The notes under the pieces were generated by a model. The model saw nothing but the letters and a program-made list of their open reading frames with translations, was not told where the DNA came from and ran no database searches. 64,000 bases of DNA from Eubacterium sp. (GTDB taxonomy: Bacteria > Bacillota > Clostridia > Peptostreptococcales > Anaerovoracaceae): contig JAETRU010000004.1 of NCBI GenBank assembly GCA_021769965.1, forward strand, positions 1 to 64,000. Direction: 5' to 3'. Shown here piece by piece: positions 19,790 through 29,105 of this stretch; position 1 is the stretch's first letter, and every line of letters starts with the position of its first letter. The translations under genes were made by a program, and so were the position numbers.

Positions 19790-20227
19790 CTATTTAGCAA
19801 AATCCGACTTCAGCTGGATGCTGTCCGGAAGCCCGGTCAGATCCGTCTTCACCAGATCATAAGGATAGCAGATCACCTGGGCCAGATTTTCCGCATCAGC
19901 GGGATCTGCAAAAGTTGCGGAAACATTGAGTATACTTCTGTCATCCTTGCTTTCCAGTGTGATCTCCTCTATTTTTACATCATACCCGGCCGTAGGCTTC
20001 TCGCCTCTCGTAACCATGACATAGACCGTATCATCCACCTTAAACGCCAGGGCCCGCTCCAGATCCCGATAGGACGGCAGTATCTCCGCTTCGATCTCAC
20101 GAGGCACGGCCTTTTCCGACACACGCTCAAACTTTACCTTTGTTTCACCTGCGTTGATGCCGAATGCCAGGATCAGCCCTGCCAGCACCACTGCCGCTAT
20201 GGCAATGGCAATAATCTCCTTCTTCAT
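19790..20227 (-). CDS. PrcB-family protease complex subunit-like protein
   Basis: N-terminal TM segment; VYVMVTRGEKPTAGYDVKIEEITL. Confidence 0.8.
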   Translation of the reverse strand: MKKEIIAIAIAAVVLAGLILAFGINAGETKVKFERVSEKAVPREIEAEILPSYRDLERALAFKVDDTVYVMVTRGEKPTAGYDVKIEEITLESKDDRSILNVSATFADPADAENLAQVICYPYDLVKTDLTGLPDSIQLKSDFAK

Positions 20228-20354
20228 AAGACGTCTCCTCTCTCTGCGACTGTTTAACCTTATGAGACAAGAAGGCCGAATATGCGTAAAGGACGGGAAA
20301 AACCCGTCCTTATCCATTTAATCTGTCATTTTATATTCAACTGATGCCAGTCTT

Positions 20355-21290
20355 TTAGTACACTTCGCGGACCGCTTTGACGATATCTGCCGCGGTCATG
20401 CCGTACTTCTCCTTCAGTTCGTCCGGTTTACCGGATTCGCCGTATGTATCATGCTGACCGACCATTTCCATTCTCACAGGGCACTTTCTGCACAGAACCT
20501 CTGCCACTGCGCTTCCCAGTCCGCCGATGATGGAGTGCTCTTCCGCCGTAACGATGCGGCCTGTTTCCTTTGCGGCCTGAAGGATGATGTCCTCGTCCAG
20601 AGGTTTGATGGTGTGCATGTCGATGACACGTACATCGACACCTTCCTCAGCCAGCTGCGACGCTGCCATCATGGCCTCGGCGACCATAATGCCTGTGGCG
20701 ATGACCGTCACATCTCTGCCCGGACGAAGAACGTTGCCTTTGCCCAGCCTGATGTCCGCAGTCTCATCATAGAATACAGGCACCGCAGCTCTGCCCAGTC
20801 TCACATAAGCCGGACCGTCAAAATCCACTACCTGCTTCAGAAGCAGCCTTGCGCTGACGCCGTCAGAAGGGTTGACCACAGTCATGCCCGGAATCGTCCG
20901 CATCAGAGCCAGATCCTCAAAGGTCTGATGGCTCGCGCCGTCCTCGCCTACCGTAATGCCTGCGTGAGTAGCGCAGACCTTTACGTTTGCTCCGGTATAT
21001 CCGATAGAATTTCTTATGATCTCAAAAGCTCTTCCGGATGCGAACATGGCAAAGGTCGACGCGCAGACTACCTTGCCGGATAACGCCAGACCCGCTGCCG
21101 TTCCGTACAGATTCTGCTCCGCGATACCCATGTTGAAAAATCTCTCCGGATAGGTCCTGCTGAATTCGTTTGTCATAGTAGACTTGGAAAGGTCAGCGTC
21201 CATGACGACCAGATTCGGGTTTTCTGCGCCGATCTCTACCAGCGTTTTGCCGTATGCGGCTCTTGTTGCCATTTTCTCTGCCATTACCAT
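20355..21290 (-). CDS. Transketolase C-terminal subunit
   Basis: TRAAYGKTLVEIGAENPNLVVMDADLSKST; YVRLGR; pairs with N-terminal subunit gene. Confidence 0.93.
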   Translation of the reverse strand: MVMAEKMATRAAYGKTLVEIGAENPNLVVMDADLSKSTMTNEFSRTYPERFFNMGIAEQNLYGTAAGLALSGKVVCASTFAMFASGRAFEIIRNSIGYTGANVKVCATHAGITVGEDGASHQTFEDLALMRTIPGMTVVNPSDGVSARLLLKQVVDFDGPAYVRLGRAAVPVFYDETADIRLGKGNVLRPGRDVTVIATGIMVAEAMMAASQLAEEGVDVRVIDMHTIKPLDEDIILQAAKETGRIVTAEEHSIIGGLGSAVAEVLCRKCPVRMEMVGQHDTYGESGKPDELKEKYGMTAADIVKAVREVY

Positions 21291-22114
21291 GTACCTCCCA
21301 GTTCTTCTACTGCCAGTCTGGCCTCCTCTTCATTCGGCGCCTTGCCGTGCCATCCGGCCTGATCTTCCATAAACGACACGCCTCTGCCCTTATGTGTTCT
21401 GGCAATAATGGCTGTCGGCCGTCCCTTGCAGGCTCTGGCCTTGTCAAAGGCGTCAAAGATCTCTTCAAAATCATGTCCGTCGATAACGGTCACATTCCAG
21501 CCAAAGGCCGCAAATTTCTCATCTACAGGCTTTACAGTCATAACGTCATCGTTTTTTCCGTCGATCTGCAGACCGTTGAAATCCACGATAGCAGTCAGAT
21601 TGTCCAGCTTATAGTGGGCCGCAGACATAGCCGCCTCCCAGACCAGACCTTCCTGCAGCTCGCCGTCTCCCAGCAAAGTATAGATACGGCCCGGATTGCC
21701 GTCCATTTTATTTGCCAGAGCCATGCCGACGCTGACGGAGATACCCTGGCCCAGAGAACCTGTAGACATTTCAATGCCGGGAACTTTGTGCATATTCGGA
21801 TGACCCTGAAAACGGCTGCCCAGCTTGCGCAGGCTCATCATATCCTCTGCCGGAAAGTATCCTCTTTCCGCCAGAGCGGCATACTGCACCGGACCGGCGT
21901 GGCCCTTTGACAGGATAAACTTGTCACGGTCGGCCTTCTTCGGGTCAGACGGATCGATATTCATTTCTTTAAAGTACAGAGCGGTGACGATATCCGCTGC
22001 GGAAAGGCTGCCGCCCGGATGACCGGAACCGGCACTATGTATAGCGCGGATGACGTCGATCCTGACCTTTGCGGCCAGTTCTTCATAAGCTTTTATATCC
22101 ATTTTATCCTCCAT
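21284..22114 (-). CDS. Transketolase N-terminal subunit (TPP-binding)
   Basis: GHPGGSLSAADIVTALYF; LLGDGELQEGLVWEAAMSAAHYKLDNLTAIVDFN. Confidence 0.94.
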   Translation of the reverse strand: MEDKMDIKAYEELAAKVRIDVIRAIHSAGSGHPGGSLSAADIVTALYFKEMNIDPSDPKKADRDKFILSKGHAGPVQYAALAERGYFPAEDMMSLRKLGSRFQGHPNMHKVPGIEMSTGSLGQGISVSVGMALANKMDGNPGRIYTLLGDGELQEGLVWEAAMSAAHYKLDNLTAIVDFNGLQIDGKNDDVMTVKPVDEKFAAFGWNVTVIDGHDFEEIFDAFDKARACKGRPTAIIARTHKGRGVSFMEDQAGWHGKAPNEEEARLAVEELGGTW

Positions 22115-22163
22115 ATATTTTCACAGGAAGACCGGTACTGCCGGCCTTCCCTGATGATCAAAA

Positions 22164-22535
22164 CTAAAAGGAACGGTGCTTCGGATCTGTAATGCCCAGA
22201 CTGACGCTGAGCGCCTGATCCACACCCGGCATCTGCGCCTGGCTGAGGCAGCCGATGTGTTCCTTTAATCTTTTCTTATCGATGGTGCGCAGCTGTTCCA
22301 GCAGCACCACCGAATTTTTGCTGAGTCCGCCGTCGGCGGCTTCCAATTTCACATGGGTTGGCAATTCTGCCTTTGTCTGAGATGTAATGGCAGCCACGAT
22401 AATCGTCGGGCTGTATCGGTTTCCTACGTCGTTTTGTACTACAAGCACTGGTCTGACTCCCCCTTGTTCAGAGCCGACAACGGGACTTAAATCAGCAAAA
22501 TAAAGGTCTCCCTTCTTTACTATCAAGTCCAACAC
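22164..22535 (-). CDS. mazF: MazF/PemK family toxin (mRNA interferase, NdoA-like)
   Basis: KKGDLYFADLSPVVGSEQGGVRPVLVVQNDVGNRYSPTIIVAAITSQ. Confidence 0.94.
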   Translation of the reverse strand: MLDLIVKKGDLYFADLSPVVGSEQGGVRPVLVVQNDVGNRYSPTIIVAAITSQTKAELPTHVKLEAADGGLSKNSVVLLEQLRTIDKKRLKEHIGCLSQAQMPGVDQALSVSLGITDPKHRSF

Positions 22536-22538
22536 TCC

Positions 22539-23396
22539 TTATAAAAGTTCTTTTATGGCAAAAGGCGTGTATTCTGCTATATCACTGGCTGTTAAGCCGT
22601 GCTCTCCCGTTTTTTCCGCTGCCAGATCTCCTGACAGTCCGTGTACAAATACCCCTGCCCTGGCCGCGTCAAAAGCGCTGAGGCCCTGACCTGCCAGAGA
22701 CGTGATGATGCCAGTCAGCACATCACCGCTGCCGGCTGTCGCCATGCCGGGGTTACCTGTAGTATTAATATATGCCTTCCCGTTCGGATCGGCAACCAGA
22801 GTGCCTGCACCTTTTATTACAGCGATGCAGCCATAAGCTTTTATCAATGCTTCCGCTATGGCCTCCTTCGCCGGCTGTCCGTCTTCCCCTGACGGCCAGC
22901 TGCCAGAAAGCAGCCGCTTTGCCTCGCCCAGATGGGGCGTCATGATCACCCTGGCCCGTGTCTGTCTCATCAGCGCCTGCAGCCGGCTGTCGCCTGCTAC
23001 AGTGTTGAGCCCGTCCGCATCGATGACCAGAGTTTTCCCATACGTCCGGAGCACCTGCTCCAGAATCTTCTTTGTCCGTCTACCAACTCCCATTCCCGGG
23101 CCTATCGCCACTGCATCGTAAGCGGACAGGTCCTTATTCAGCTTGTCCCACGTGATACAGGTGGCTTCCGGAACCGAAATCTGCAGAACAGGGAAGATCT
23201 TTTTCGATGTGCAGACCTTCACCAGACCGCTGCCGCATTTGATCGCCGCCCTGGCCGCGAAGACAGCGGCGCCCGCCATCTCCTTTGAGCCTGCCAGGAT
23301 CAGGACCCTGCCGCAGTCACCTTTATGTATCTCTCTGGAACGTGTTCTGATTACAGTATGGGCAAAAGTCCGATCAGTTAAACCTGTTATATCCAT
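22539..23396 (-). CDS. nnrD: ADP/ATP-dependent NAD(P)H-hydrate dehydratase (YjeF C-terminal/CARKD family)
   Basis: GRVLILAGSKEMAGAAVFAARAAIKCGSGLV; NTTGNPGMATAGSGDVLTGII. Confidence 0.93.
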   Translation of the reverse strand: MDITGLTDRTFAHTVIRTRSREIHKGDCGRVLILAGSKEMAGAAVFAARAAIKCGSGLVKVCTSKKIFPVLQISVPEATCITWDKLNKDLSAYDAVAIGPGMGVGRRTKKILEQVLRTYGKTLVIDADGLNTVAGDSRLQALMRQTRARVIMTPHLGEAKRLLSGSWPSGEDGQPAKEAIAEALIKAYGCIAVIKGAGTLVADPNGKAYINTTGNPGMATAGSGDVLTGIITSLAGQGLSAFDAARAGVFVHGLSGDLAAEKTGEHGLTASDIAEYTPFAIKELL

Positions 23397-23873
23397 TTAT
23401 TTTTTCACCTTATCAAAAATCAGTGTGATCTCTTCATCCTCTTCCGGATCGGTATAGGTCAGCAGCAGCTTGGTCTCCGACTTCAGCTGATATCCCAGTA
23501 CCTGATCCGTCTTCATCGTATCCCACGGCGCCGGCGGGTCAAAATCCGCCTTGTTCACACCGGCAAGCTGCACCACGCCATCCTCAGGAAACAGAAACTT
23601 TCCCTCTATGCCCGGGTTTCCCTCTTCTGCGTCGTACATTTCAAAAGAGCCGTCTGACGAGATCTTCAGACGAAGATACCCCACATAGATGTCCGGTATA
23701 CCCAGAGGATTGTCCTCGCACTCCCACGCGCCTGCTATAAGTTCCAGTGTCTGAGCGCGTACCTCCGGATCCTCTGACGGATATTCCGACTCCTGCGTTT
23801 CTCCGCATCTGCAGAGCATCGCCAGCAAAAGGCAGAGCAGACAGATACATATGCCGCTGTGAATTTTTTTCAT
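23397..23873 (-). CDS. Hypothetical lipoprotein-like secreted protein
   Basis: N-terminal signal with LLLAMLCRCGETQ, a possible lipobox. Confidence 0.55.
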   Translation of the reverse strand: MKKIHSGICICLLCLLLAMLCRCGETQESEYPSEDPEVRAQTLELIAGAWECEDNPLGIPDIYVGYLRLKISSDGSFEMYDAEEGNPGIEGKFLFPEDGVVQLAGVNKADFDPPAPWDTMKTDQVLGYQLKSETKLLLTYTDPEEDEEITLIFDKVKK

Positions 23874-23902
23874 GGTACACCCCTTTTCTCTTTTTCAACA
23901 GA

Positions 23903-25300
23903 TCACAGTCCCAGAAATACCATCGCCATGGCGAAGTAGATAGACAGGGCGACCATGTCCGACACAGAGGAAATGGCCGGATTGGCGATCAGCGCCGGGT
24001 CCAGATTCATCTTCTTGACCAGAAGCGGCACCATGCTGCCGAGCACTTTGCCGATGATGACGATAAACAGCATGGCTGCGCATACCGTCAATGCGATGAT
24101 CGGTTCCTGCCTGTCCAGCAGGCATACTCTGGCAAAATTGAAAGCACTGAGAATGACGCCGATCAAAGCGCCGATGCGTATCTCCTTCCAGAGGATCTTA
24201 AACACGTCGGAGGTATCCACCTCGTCTGTGGCAAGACCGCGGATGATCAGAGTGGCTGCCTGAGATCCGGTATTGCCGCCGGTTCCCATCAGCATCGGCA
24301 TATAGGATACCAGACAGATGATCTGAGACAGGCGGCCCTCAAAGCTGCTGACGATCATACCGGTAAAGATATACGCGACCATCAGGATCAAAAGCCACGG
24401 CAGCCTGTTCAGAGCGTGCTGCCAGACAGATTTGTCCAGATACCCTTTGTCCGAGTTTTCAAAGTCGATGACGCCGTTCATTCTCTCGATATCCTCGGTA
24501 GCCTCTTCTTCCATGACATCCAGAATATCGTCGACGGTGATGATTCCTACCAGCCGGTGTTCATTATCCACCACGGGCAGAGCCAGAAATCCATACTTTT
24601 TGAAATCCTCGGAGACCTCTTCCTGGTCCTCATACACATTTTCCCAGACGTAATCTGTACGCATGATATCCATGATCCTGATCTCATCGTCTGTGATGAC
24701 CAGCGTGCTCAGGGAAACGATGCCGATCAGCTTCCGTCCGCTGTCTTTCACGTAGCAGGTATAGATGGTCTCCGCATCCATGCCTACTTCTTTGATATAT
24801 TCCATAGCCTGTCCGACAGTCCAGTCCTTCTGCAGGCTGATATAGTCAGGCGTCATCAGACTGCCCGCGCAGGTGTCCGGATAATTGAGGAAGGTATTGA
24901 TCAGCTTCCTCTCGTTCTTAGGCGTTTTCTCCAGAATTTTGTCGACCACATTGGCCGGCAGTTCTTCCAGAATATCGATCTTATCGTCGAAGTCCATCTC
25001 CTGAACGATAAAATTGATTTCCTTATCTGTAATGCCGTTTACGATCTCTACCTGATCGTCAGAAGGCAGTTCAGAGAACACCTCTACAGAGATGTCTTTC
25101 GGCAGCAGGCGGAACAGAATGATGGTCATCTCGATTTCCATTTCCTCGGTGACCTCTTCCAGCAGCTCCGCGATATCTACCGCATTATATTTCAATAATT
25201 CATCCCGGGCAAGGAAGTAGCGTTTTTCTTCCAGCAGCTCCAGGATCTTTTCCAGCGATTCATCCATCAGGATGCCGGTATCGATAACTTTGTTATCCAT
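23903..25300 (-). CDS. mgtE: Magnesium transporter MgtE
   Basis: MgtE N domain, tandem CBS domains, MPMLMGTGGNTGSQAATLIIRGLA. Confidence 0.95.
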   Translation of the reverse strand: MDNKVIDTGILMDESLEKILELLEEKRYFLARDELLKYNAVDIAELLEEVTEEMEIEMTIILFRLLPKDISVEVFSELPSDDQVEIVNGITDKEINFIVQEMDFDDKIDILEELPANVVDKILEKTPKNERKLINTFLNYPDTCAGSLMTPDYISLQKDWTVGQAMEYIKEVGMDAETIYTCYVKDSGRKLIGIVSLSTLVITDDEIRIMDIMRTDYVWENVYEDQEEVSEDFKKYGFLALPVVDNEHRLVGIITVDDILDVMEEEATEDIERMNGVIDFENSDKGYLDKSVWQHALNRLPWLLILMVAYIFTGMIVSSFEGRLSQIICLVSYMPMLMGTGGNTGSQAATLIIRGLATDEVDTSDVFKILWKEIRIGALIGVILSAFNFARVCLLDRQEPIIALTVCAAMLFIVIIGKVLGSMVPLLVKKMNLDPALIANPAISSVSDMVALSIYFAMAMVFLGL

Positions 25301-25378
25301 TGGTATTTACCCCGCTTTCTTTGGTATTTCCCCGTCTGGCGCAAAATACCCTCTCGCGGGGTCCTCCCCCGGCGGGAT

Positions 25379-25543
25379 CTATCTGCTGCATGAAGACAGG
25401 GATGTTTTCTGCCCCGGCTGCGGTTTGACAGATCCCGGAGAGGTAAGACGCTCCGTCTTCCGGATCTCAGCGCTGATCAGTTCTGCCGCGGCCATGGTTC
25501 TTATGTGATATTTGCTTTGTTTAGAGGCAGGCCCGTTATCCAT
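25379..25543 (-). CDS. Small ORF upstream of mgtE (54 aa, possible leader or small protein)
   Basis: MDNGPASKQSKYHIRTMAAAELISAEIR...; SD-like GAAAGGATGTGAAG before ATG. Confidence 0.35.
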   Translation of the reverse strand: MDNGPASKQSKYHIRTMAAAELISAEIRKTERLTSPGSVKPQPGQKTSLSSCSR

Positions 25544-25759
25544 GTCTTCACATCCTTTCGAATACAATTTGCTCTAACGCTTTATTATACATCATATAAA
25601 CGTTAATTTGCAACCTCTTCGCCGGGAAAATCGCAAAAATTAACAGATTGCGCCAGGATCGCGGCTGCTGCTTTCTTTTTCGCTGAATTTTTCCTGTGCT
25701 TTAGCAATGTACATTGTAAAATCCTTGAAATTTCAGTCAATTTTATAGTGAGAAAACAG

Positions 25760-25788
25760 TTGACTATTATTTGTCAAAGTGTTATATT
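25760..25788 (+). promoter_or_regulatory. Sigma-A-type promoter for gdhA (TTGACT-17-TATATT)
   Basis: Direct reading; places the real start at 25859 rather than 25748. Confidence 0.65.
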
Positions 25789-25858
25789 GAATGTAACGGC
25801 GACAATATTTACAAATTCTAAAACTAAATTTTTAAATGAGAGAAAAGAGGAGATCAAA

Positions 25859-27202
25859 ATGGCAAATTTAGTTGAGCAGTACATTGAGATTGCGAAGAAA
25901 AGAAATCCTGGCGAACCAGAATTTATTCAGACTGTAGAAGAAGTATTGACTTCTATCGAACCTGTTCTGGAAGCACATCCTGAATATGTAGAAGCAGGTC
26001 TGATCGAAAGACTGATCGAGCCTGAAAGAGGAATCAGCTTCAGAGTACCTTGGGTTGATGATGAAGGTAAAGTTCAGGTCAACAGAGGTTACAGATACGA
26101 ATTCAACAGCGCAATCGGGCCTTACAAAGGCGGTCTGCGTTTTGCTGCTAACGTATATCCTGGAATCATCAAGTTCCTCGGATTTGAACAGATCTTCAAG
26201 AACAGCTTAACCGGTCTTCCAATCGGCGGCGGCAAAGGCGGCGCTGACTTTGATCCTACCGGTAAATCCGATGCAGAAGTCATGAGATTCTGCCAGTCCT
26301 TTATGACTGAATTATACAGACATATCGGACCTCACACTGACGTTCCTGCTGGTGACATGGGCGTTGGCGCAAGAGAAATCGGTTACCTGTTCGGACAGTA
26401 CAAGAGACTGACTAACAGATATGAAGGCGTTCTGACTGGTAAGGGCCTTGCTTACGGCGGATTAGCAGGAAGAACAGAAGCTACTGGTTACGGTATCGTA
26501 TTCTTTGCAAGAGAAATGCTGAAACACTGCGGCGAAGAGCTGGCAGGAAAGACTGTTGCAGTATCTGGTTTCGGTAACGTATCTTGGGGTACTGTTCAGA
26601 AGCTGAACGAATTAGGCGCTAAAGTTATCACTATCTCCGGACCAGACGGATACATCTACGATCCAGACGGCGTTACCGGCGAAAAGGTTGATTACATGTT
26701 AGAGCTGAGAGCTTCCGGTAAGAACATCTGCTCACCTTACGCAGAAAAATTCCCAGGCGCTACATTCTATGCTGGTAAGAAGCCTTGGGAAGTTAAGGCT
26801 GACCTGTACATCCCTTGCGCAACTCAGAACGAAATCCACATCGAAGATGCTAAGACTATGGTTGCTAACGGCTGTAAGTTCCTCTGCGAAGGTGCTAACA
26901 TGCCTACCACTAACGAAGCTATCGAATACCTGCAGAAGAACGGCGTTATCGTTGGACCTTCCAAGGCTGCAAACGCTGGCGGCGTAGCTTGCTCCTGCAT
27001 CGAAATGGGACAGAACGCAGGTCACACTGTATTCTCACCTGCACAGGTTTACGAACAGCTTGAAACTATCATGGTTAACATTCACAAGAATGCAGCTGCT
27101 GCATGCGAAAAATATGGTCTGGGCTATGACCTGATCAAGGGCGCTAACATCGCTGGTTTCGAAAAGGTTGCAGAAGCTATGATGGCTCAGGGTATTGTAT
27201 AA
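25859..27202 (+). CDS. gdhA: NADP-type (hexameric) glutamate dehydrogenase
   Basis: PIGGGKGGADFDPTGKSDAEVMRFCQSFMTEL; start MANLVEQYIE after agagaaaagaggag. Confidence 0.95.
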   Translation: MANLVEQYIEIAKKRNPGEPEFIQTVEEVLTSIEPVLEAHPEYVEAGLIERLIEPERGISFRVPWVDDEGKVQVNRGYRYEFNSAIGPYKGGLRFAANVYPGIIKFLGFEQIFKNSLTGLPIGGGKGGADFDPTGKSDAEVMRFCQSFMTELYRHIGPHTDVPAGDMGVGAREIGYLFGQYKRLTNRYEGVLTGKGLAYGGLAGRTEATGYGIVFFAREMLKHCGEELAGKTVAVSGFGNVSWGTVQKLNELGAKVITISGPDGYIYDPDGVTGEKVDYMLELRASGKNICSPYAEKFPGATFYAGKKPWEVKADLYIPCATQNEIHIEDAKTMVANGCKFLCEGANMPTTNEAIEYLQKNGVIVGPSKAANAGGVACSCIEMGQNAGHTVFSPAQVYEQLETIMVNIHKNAAAACEKYGLGYDLIKGANIAGFEKVAEAMMAQGIV

Positions 27203-27242
27203 TAGGATTTAGTCGTATAAACAATATTCCAAGCAAAAATTT

Positions 27243-27271
27243 GAGGACTGCGAAACGCAGTCCTCTTTTTT
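27243..27271 (+). terminator. Intrinsic terminator of gdhA
   Basis: AGGACTGCgaaaCGCAGTCCTcttttttt. Confidence 0.85.
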
Positions 27272-27295
27272 ATGGTGAAAGCCTTCGCTTAGCTA

Positions 27296-27324
27296 TTGCA
27301 ATCACCGCCTTTATTTGATATAAT
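27296..27324 (+). promoter_or_regulatory. Promoter of candidate small antisense RNA (TTGCAA-17-TATAAT)
   Basis: Direct reading of -35/-10 with 17-bp spacing. Confidence 0.65.
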
Positions 27325-27330
27325 AGGACT

Positions 27331-27414
27331 TAAGAAAAGGGAAGCCGATGAAAACGACTGACCGTGGGTTAAAGAATAACCGCCGTAGTCGCTAACTGGA
27401 GGCGGTTATTTTTT
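27331..27414 (+). ncRNA. Candidate small antisense RNA of a type I toxin-antitoxin-like locus
   Basis: Predicted TSS about 27331; terminator AATAACCGCC(27375-27384)...GGCGGTTATT(27401-27410)TTTT; 3' end overlaps the toxin-like ORF. Confidence 0.6.
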
Positions 27415-27483
27415 ATTTCCTCTAATCATTTCTATTACTGTAATCATCATTAAGACGATTACTAGAATTTCATAAGCTGAAAT
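27406..27483 (-). CDS. Candidate 25-codon type I toxin-like peptide: (I)SAYEILVIVLMMITVIEMIRGNKK
   Basis: SD GGGGAGGTGAT 7 nt upstream of ATT; hydrophobic TM segment, charged tail; promoter TTGACC(27545-27550)-17-TATACG(27522-27527). Confidence 0.5.
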   Translation of the reverse strand: MSAYEILVIVLMMITVIEMIRGNKK

Positions 27484-27627
27484 ATTATCACCTCCCCATT
27501 TGTACAATTCGGATTTTTCACCGTATATGTAGCAATAACGGAAAGGTCAACCGCTTTACAGCTGCTCCCTGTTCTGTTGTCCTTGTCCCTTGGGACATTT
27601 TCATATTAACATACTGCGAGCATCATA

Positions 27628-29004
27628 TCAACGTGTTTTTGTTTTTGTGCCGCCTGCAGCTTTTAAAGCTTTTTCATAGCCGGAGCAGATAAAATCAGTC
27701 AGCACTTCTCTTCCAAAGTCCACGCTTCCCACCGGAATTCTTTCATCTGCCGCGTGAATCAGCGCGGTAAAATCAAGTTCCCCGGGCAGATCCATCGGTG
27801 TGAATCCATAAGTCTGAATCCCCAGTCCAGACAAAAATCTTCCGTCAGTAACGCCGGTCACGACAAGGGGTACGGGAACAGCTTCACAATCCTTTCGTTT
27901 CAATGCCGCAAAGAGTTCCTCCATCAACGTCATATCTATATCGTCGCTTCCCTTATCATATTCTATCACTTCAATTTCGTATGTATTGCCAATGACGGAA
28001 CGTACATCTGCAAGGGCTTCCTCCATGGTACAGCCGGGAACCAGTCTCAAATCGCACTGACAGCTTACCTCCGCAGGAATTACATTGATTGCCGTTCCGC
28101 CCTCAATCATCGTCACATTGATATTGTTGTGCAGAATCGGTTTGAAAATTTCCAGCTGATCTCCAGCCATTTTCAAAATCCTGTCTGTAAGCGCCGGTCT
28201 CAAAAGCAGCCGCAGTACAATCCCCTGCGCACCGCCAAGCGCAGACGCAATCGCTTCTACCATATATCTCGCTGCAGGAGTGATTCTAACCGGCAGACTT
28301 CTCTCCGACAGCTTTACCGCAGCACTGCAAAGACGCTCCATGGCTGTATCTCTGTGTGCAAAAGAACCATGACCGCCCTCGCCTCTTGCAGTGATCTTCA
28401 AATGCGCGAACTGCTTTTCCGCAACCATAACCGGATACAGCTTTTTCCCCGAGAGCTGCAGGGAAAATCCTCCGATTTCACCCAGCGCATATCGAATACC
28501 TGCAAAAATCTGCGGATGCTGCGCGGTCAAGTAGGCTGCGCCCCACTCTCCGGTTCCTTCTTCATCACTTAAAACCAGCAGTTTCAGGTCAAAGGGAAGG
28601 CAGACCTTTTCTCGTTTCAGCTGCACTATAGTCATAATGAACATAGCAAGTTCGCCCTTCATGTCCAGCGCGCCCCGTCCCCATATAAAACCATCTGCCG
28701 CTTCTCCGCCAAAAGGTTCTTTAGACCATGTCTGCCCGGCCGTCGATACTACATCGATATGACCATACATCAAAAGCGGCGGCAGCTTTGGATTCTGACT
28801 TCTCAGCGTCGCCATCATATTAGGCCGCTGTGGATCCTTTGCAAAGATCTCCGTTTCGATTCCTTCGCCTTCCAGAAGTTCCCGAAGGTAGTCAACTGCC
28901 GGTTTTTCCGGCATAACGCCGGTCGTCGTGTCAAACTGAATCAGCTTCTGTAAAAGTCTGTCTCCGTCTGACAGATTCATGCTTTCTTTCATCTCTTTGC
29001 TCAA
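27628..29004 (-). CDS. M20 family metallopeptidase
   Basis: LLMYGHIDVVS...GRGALDMKGELAMF...SDEEGTGEWG. Confidence 0.9.
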   Translation of the reverse strand: MSKEMKESMNLSDGDRLLQKLIQFDTTTGVMPEKPAVDYLRELLEGEGIETEIFAKDPQRPNMMATLRSQNPKLPPLLMYGHIDVVSTAGQTWSKEPFGGEAADGFIWGRGALDMKGELAMFIMTIVQLKREKVCLPFDLKLLVLSDEEGTGEWGAAYLTAQHPQIFAGIRYALGEIGGFSLQLSGKKLYPVMVAEKQFAHLKITARGEGGHGSFAHRDTAMERLCSAAVKLSERSLPVRITPAARYMVEAIASALGGAQGIVLRLLLRPALTDRILKMAGDQLEIFKPILHNNINVTMIEGGTAINVIPAEVSCQCDLRLVPGCTMEEALADVRSVIGNTYEIEVIEYDKGSDDIDMTLMEELFAALKRKDCEAVPVPLVVTGVTDGRFLSGLGIQTYGFTPMDLPGELDFTALIHAADERIPVGSVDFGREVLTDFICSGYEKALKAAGGTKTKTR

Positions 29005-29105
29005 AATCTAATTCCTCCAAAAACTATCATGATTTCAGCCACGTCTGCTGTGATGATACGCTGATCTGGCAAAAGCAGAATTCTACTTCAATGAAAAATG
29101 GAATG

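Noticed and set aside
20355-22114. Split transketolase as a broken gene
   Set aside because: Two-subunit transketolases are common; both halves are intact and overlap by 7 nt.
23747-25198. 483-aa plus-strand ORF opposite mgtE
   Set aside because: Antisense shadow of MgtE, His/Asp-rich low-complexity translation, no recognisable domain.
25301-25567. M-box Mg2+ riboswitch upstream of mgtE
   Set aside because: I could not find the conserved M-box core sequence on the minus strand; a covariance search is needed.
25748-25858. N-terminal extension of the gdhA ORF (MRKQLTIICQ...)
   Set aside because: A sigma-A-like promoter lies inside it and a good SD precedes the ATG at 25859.
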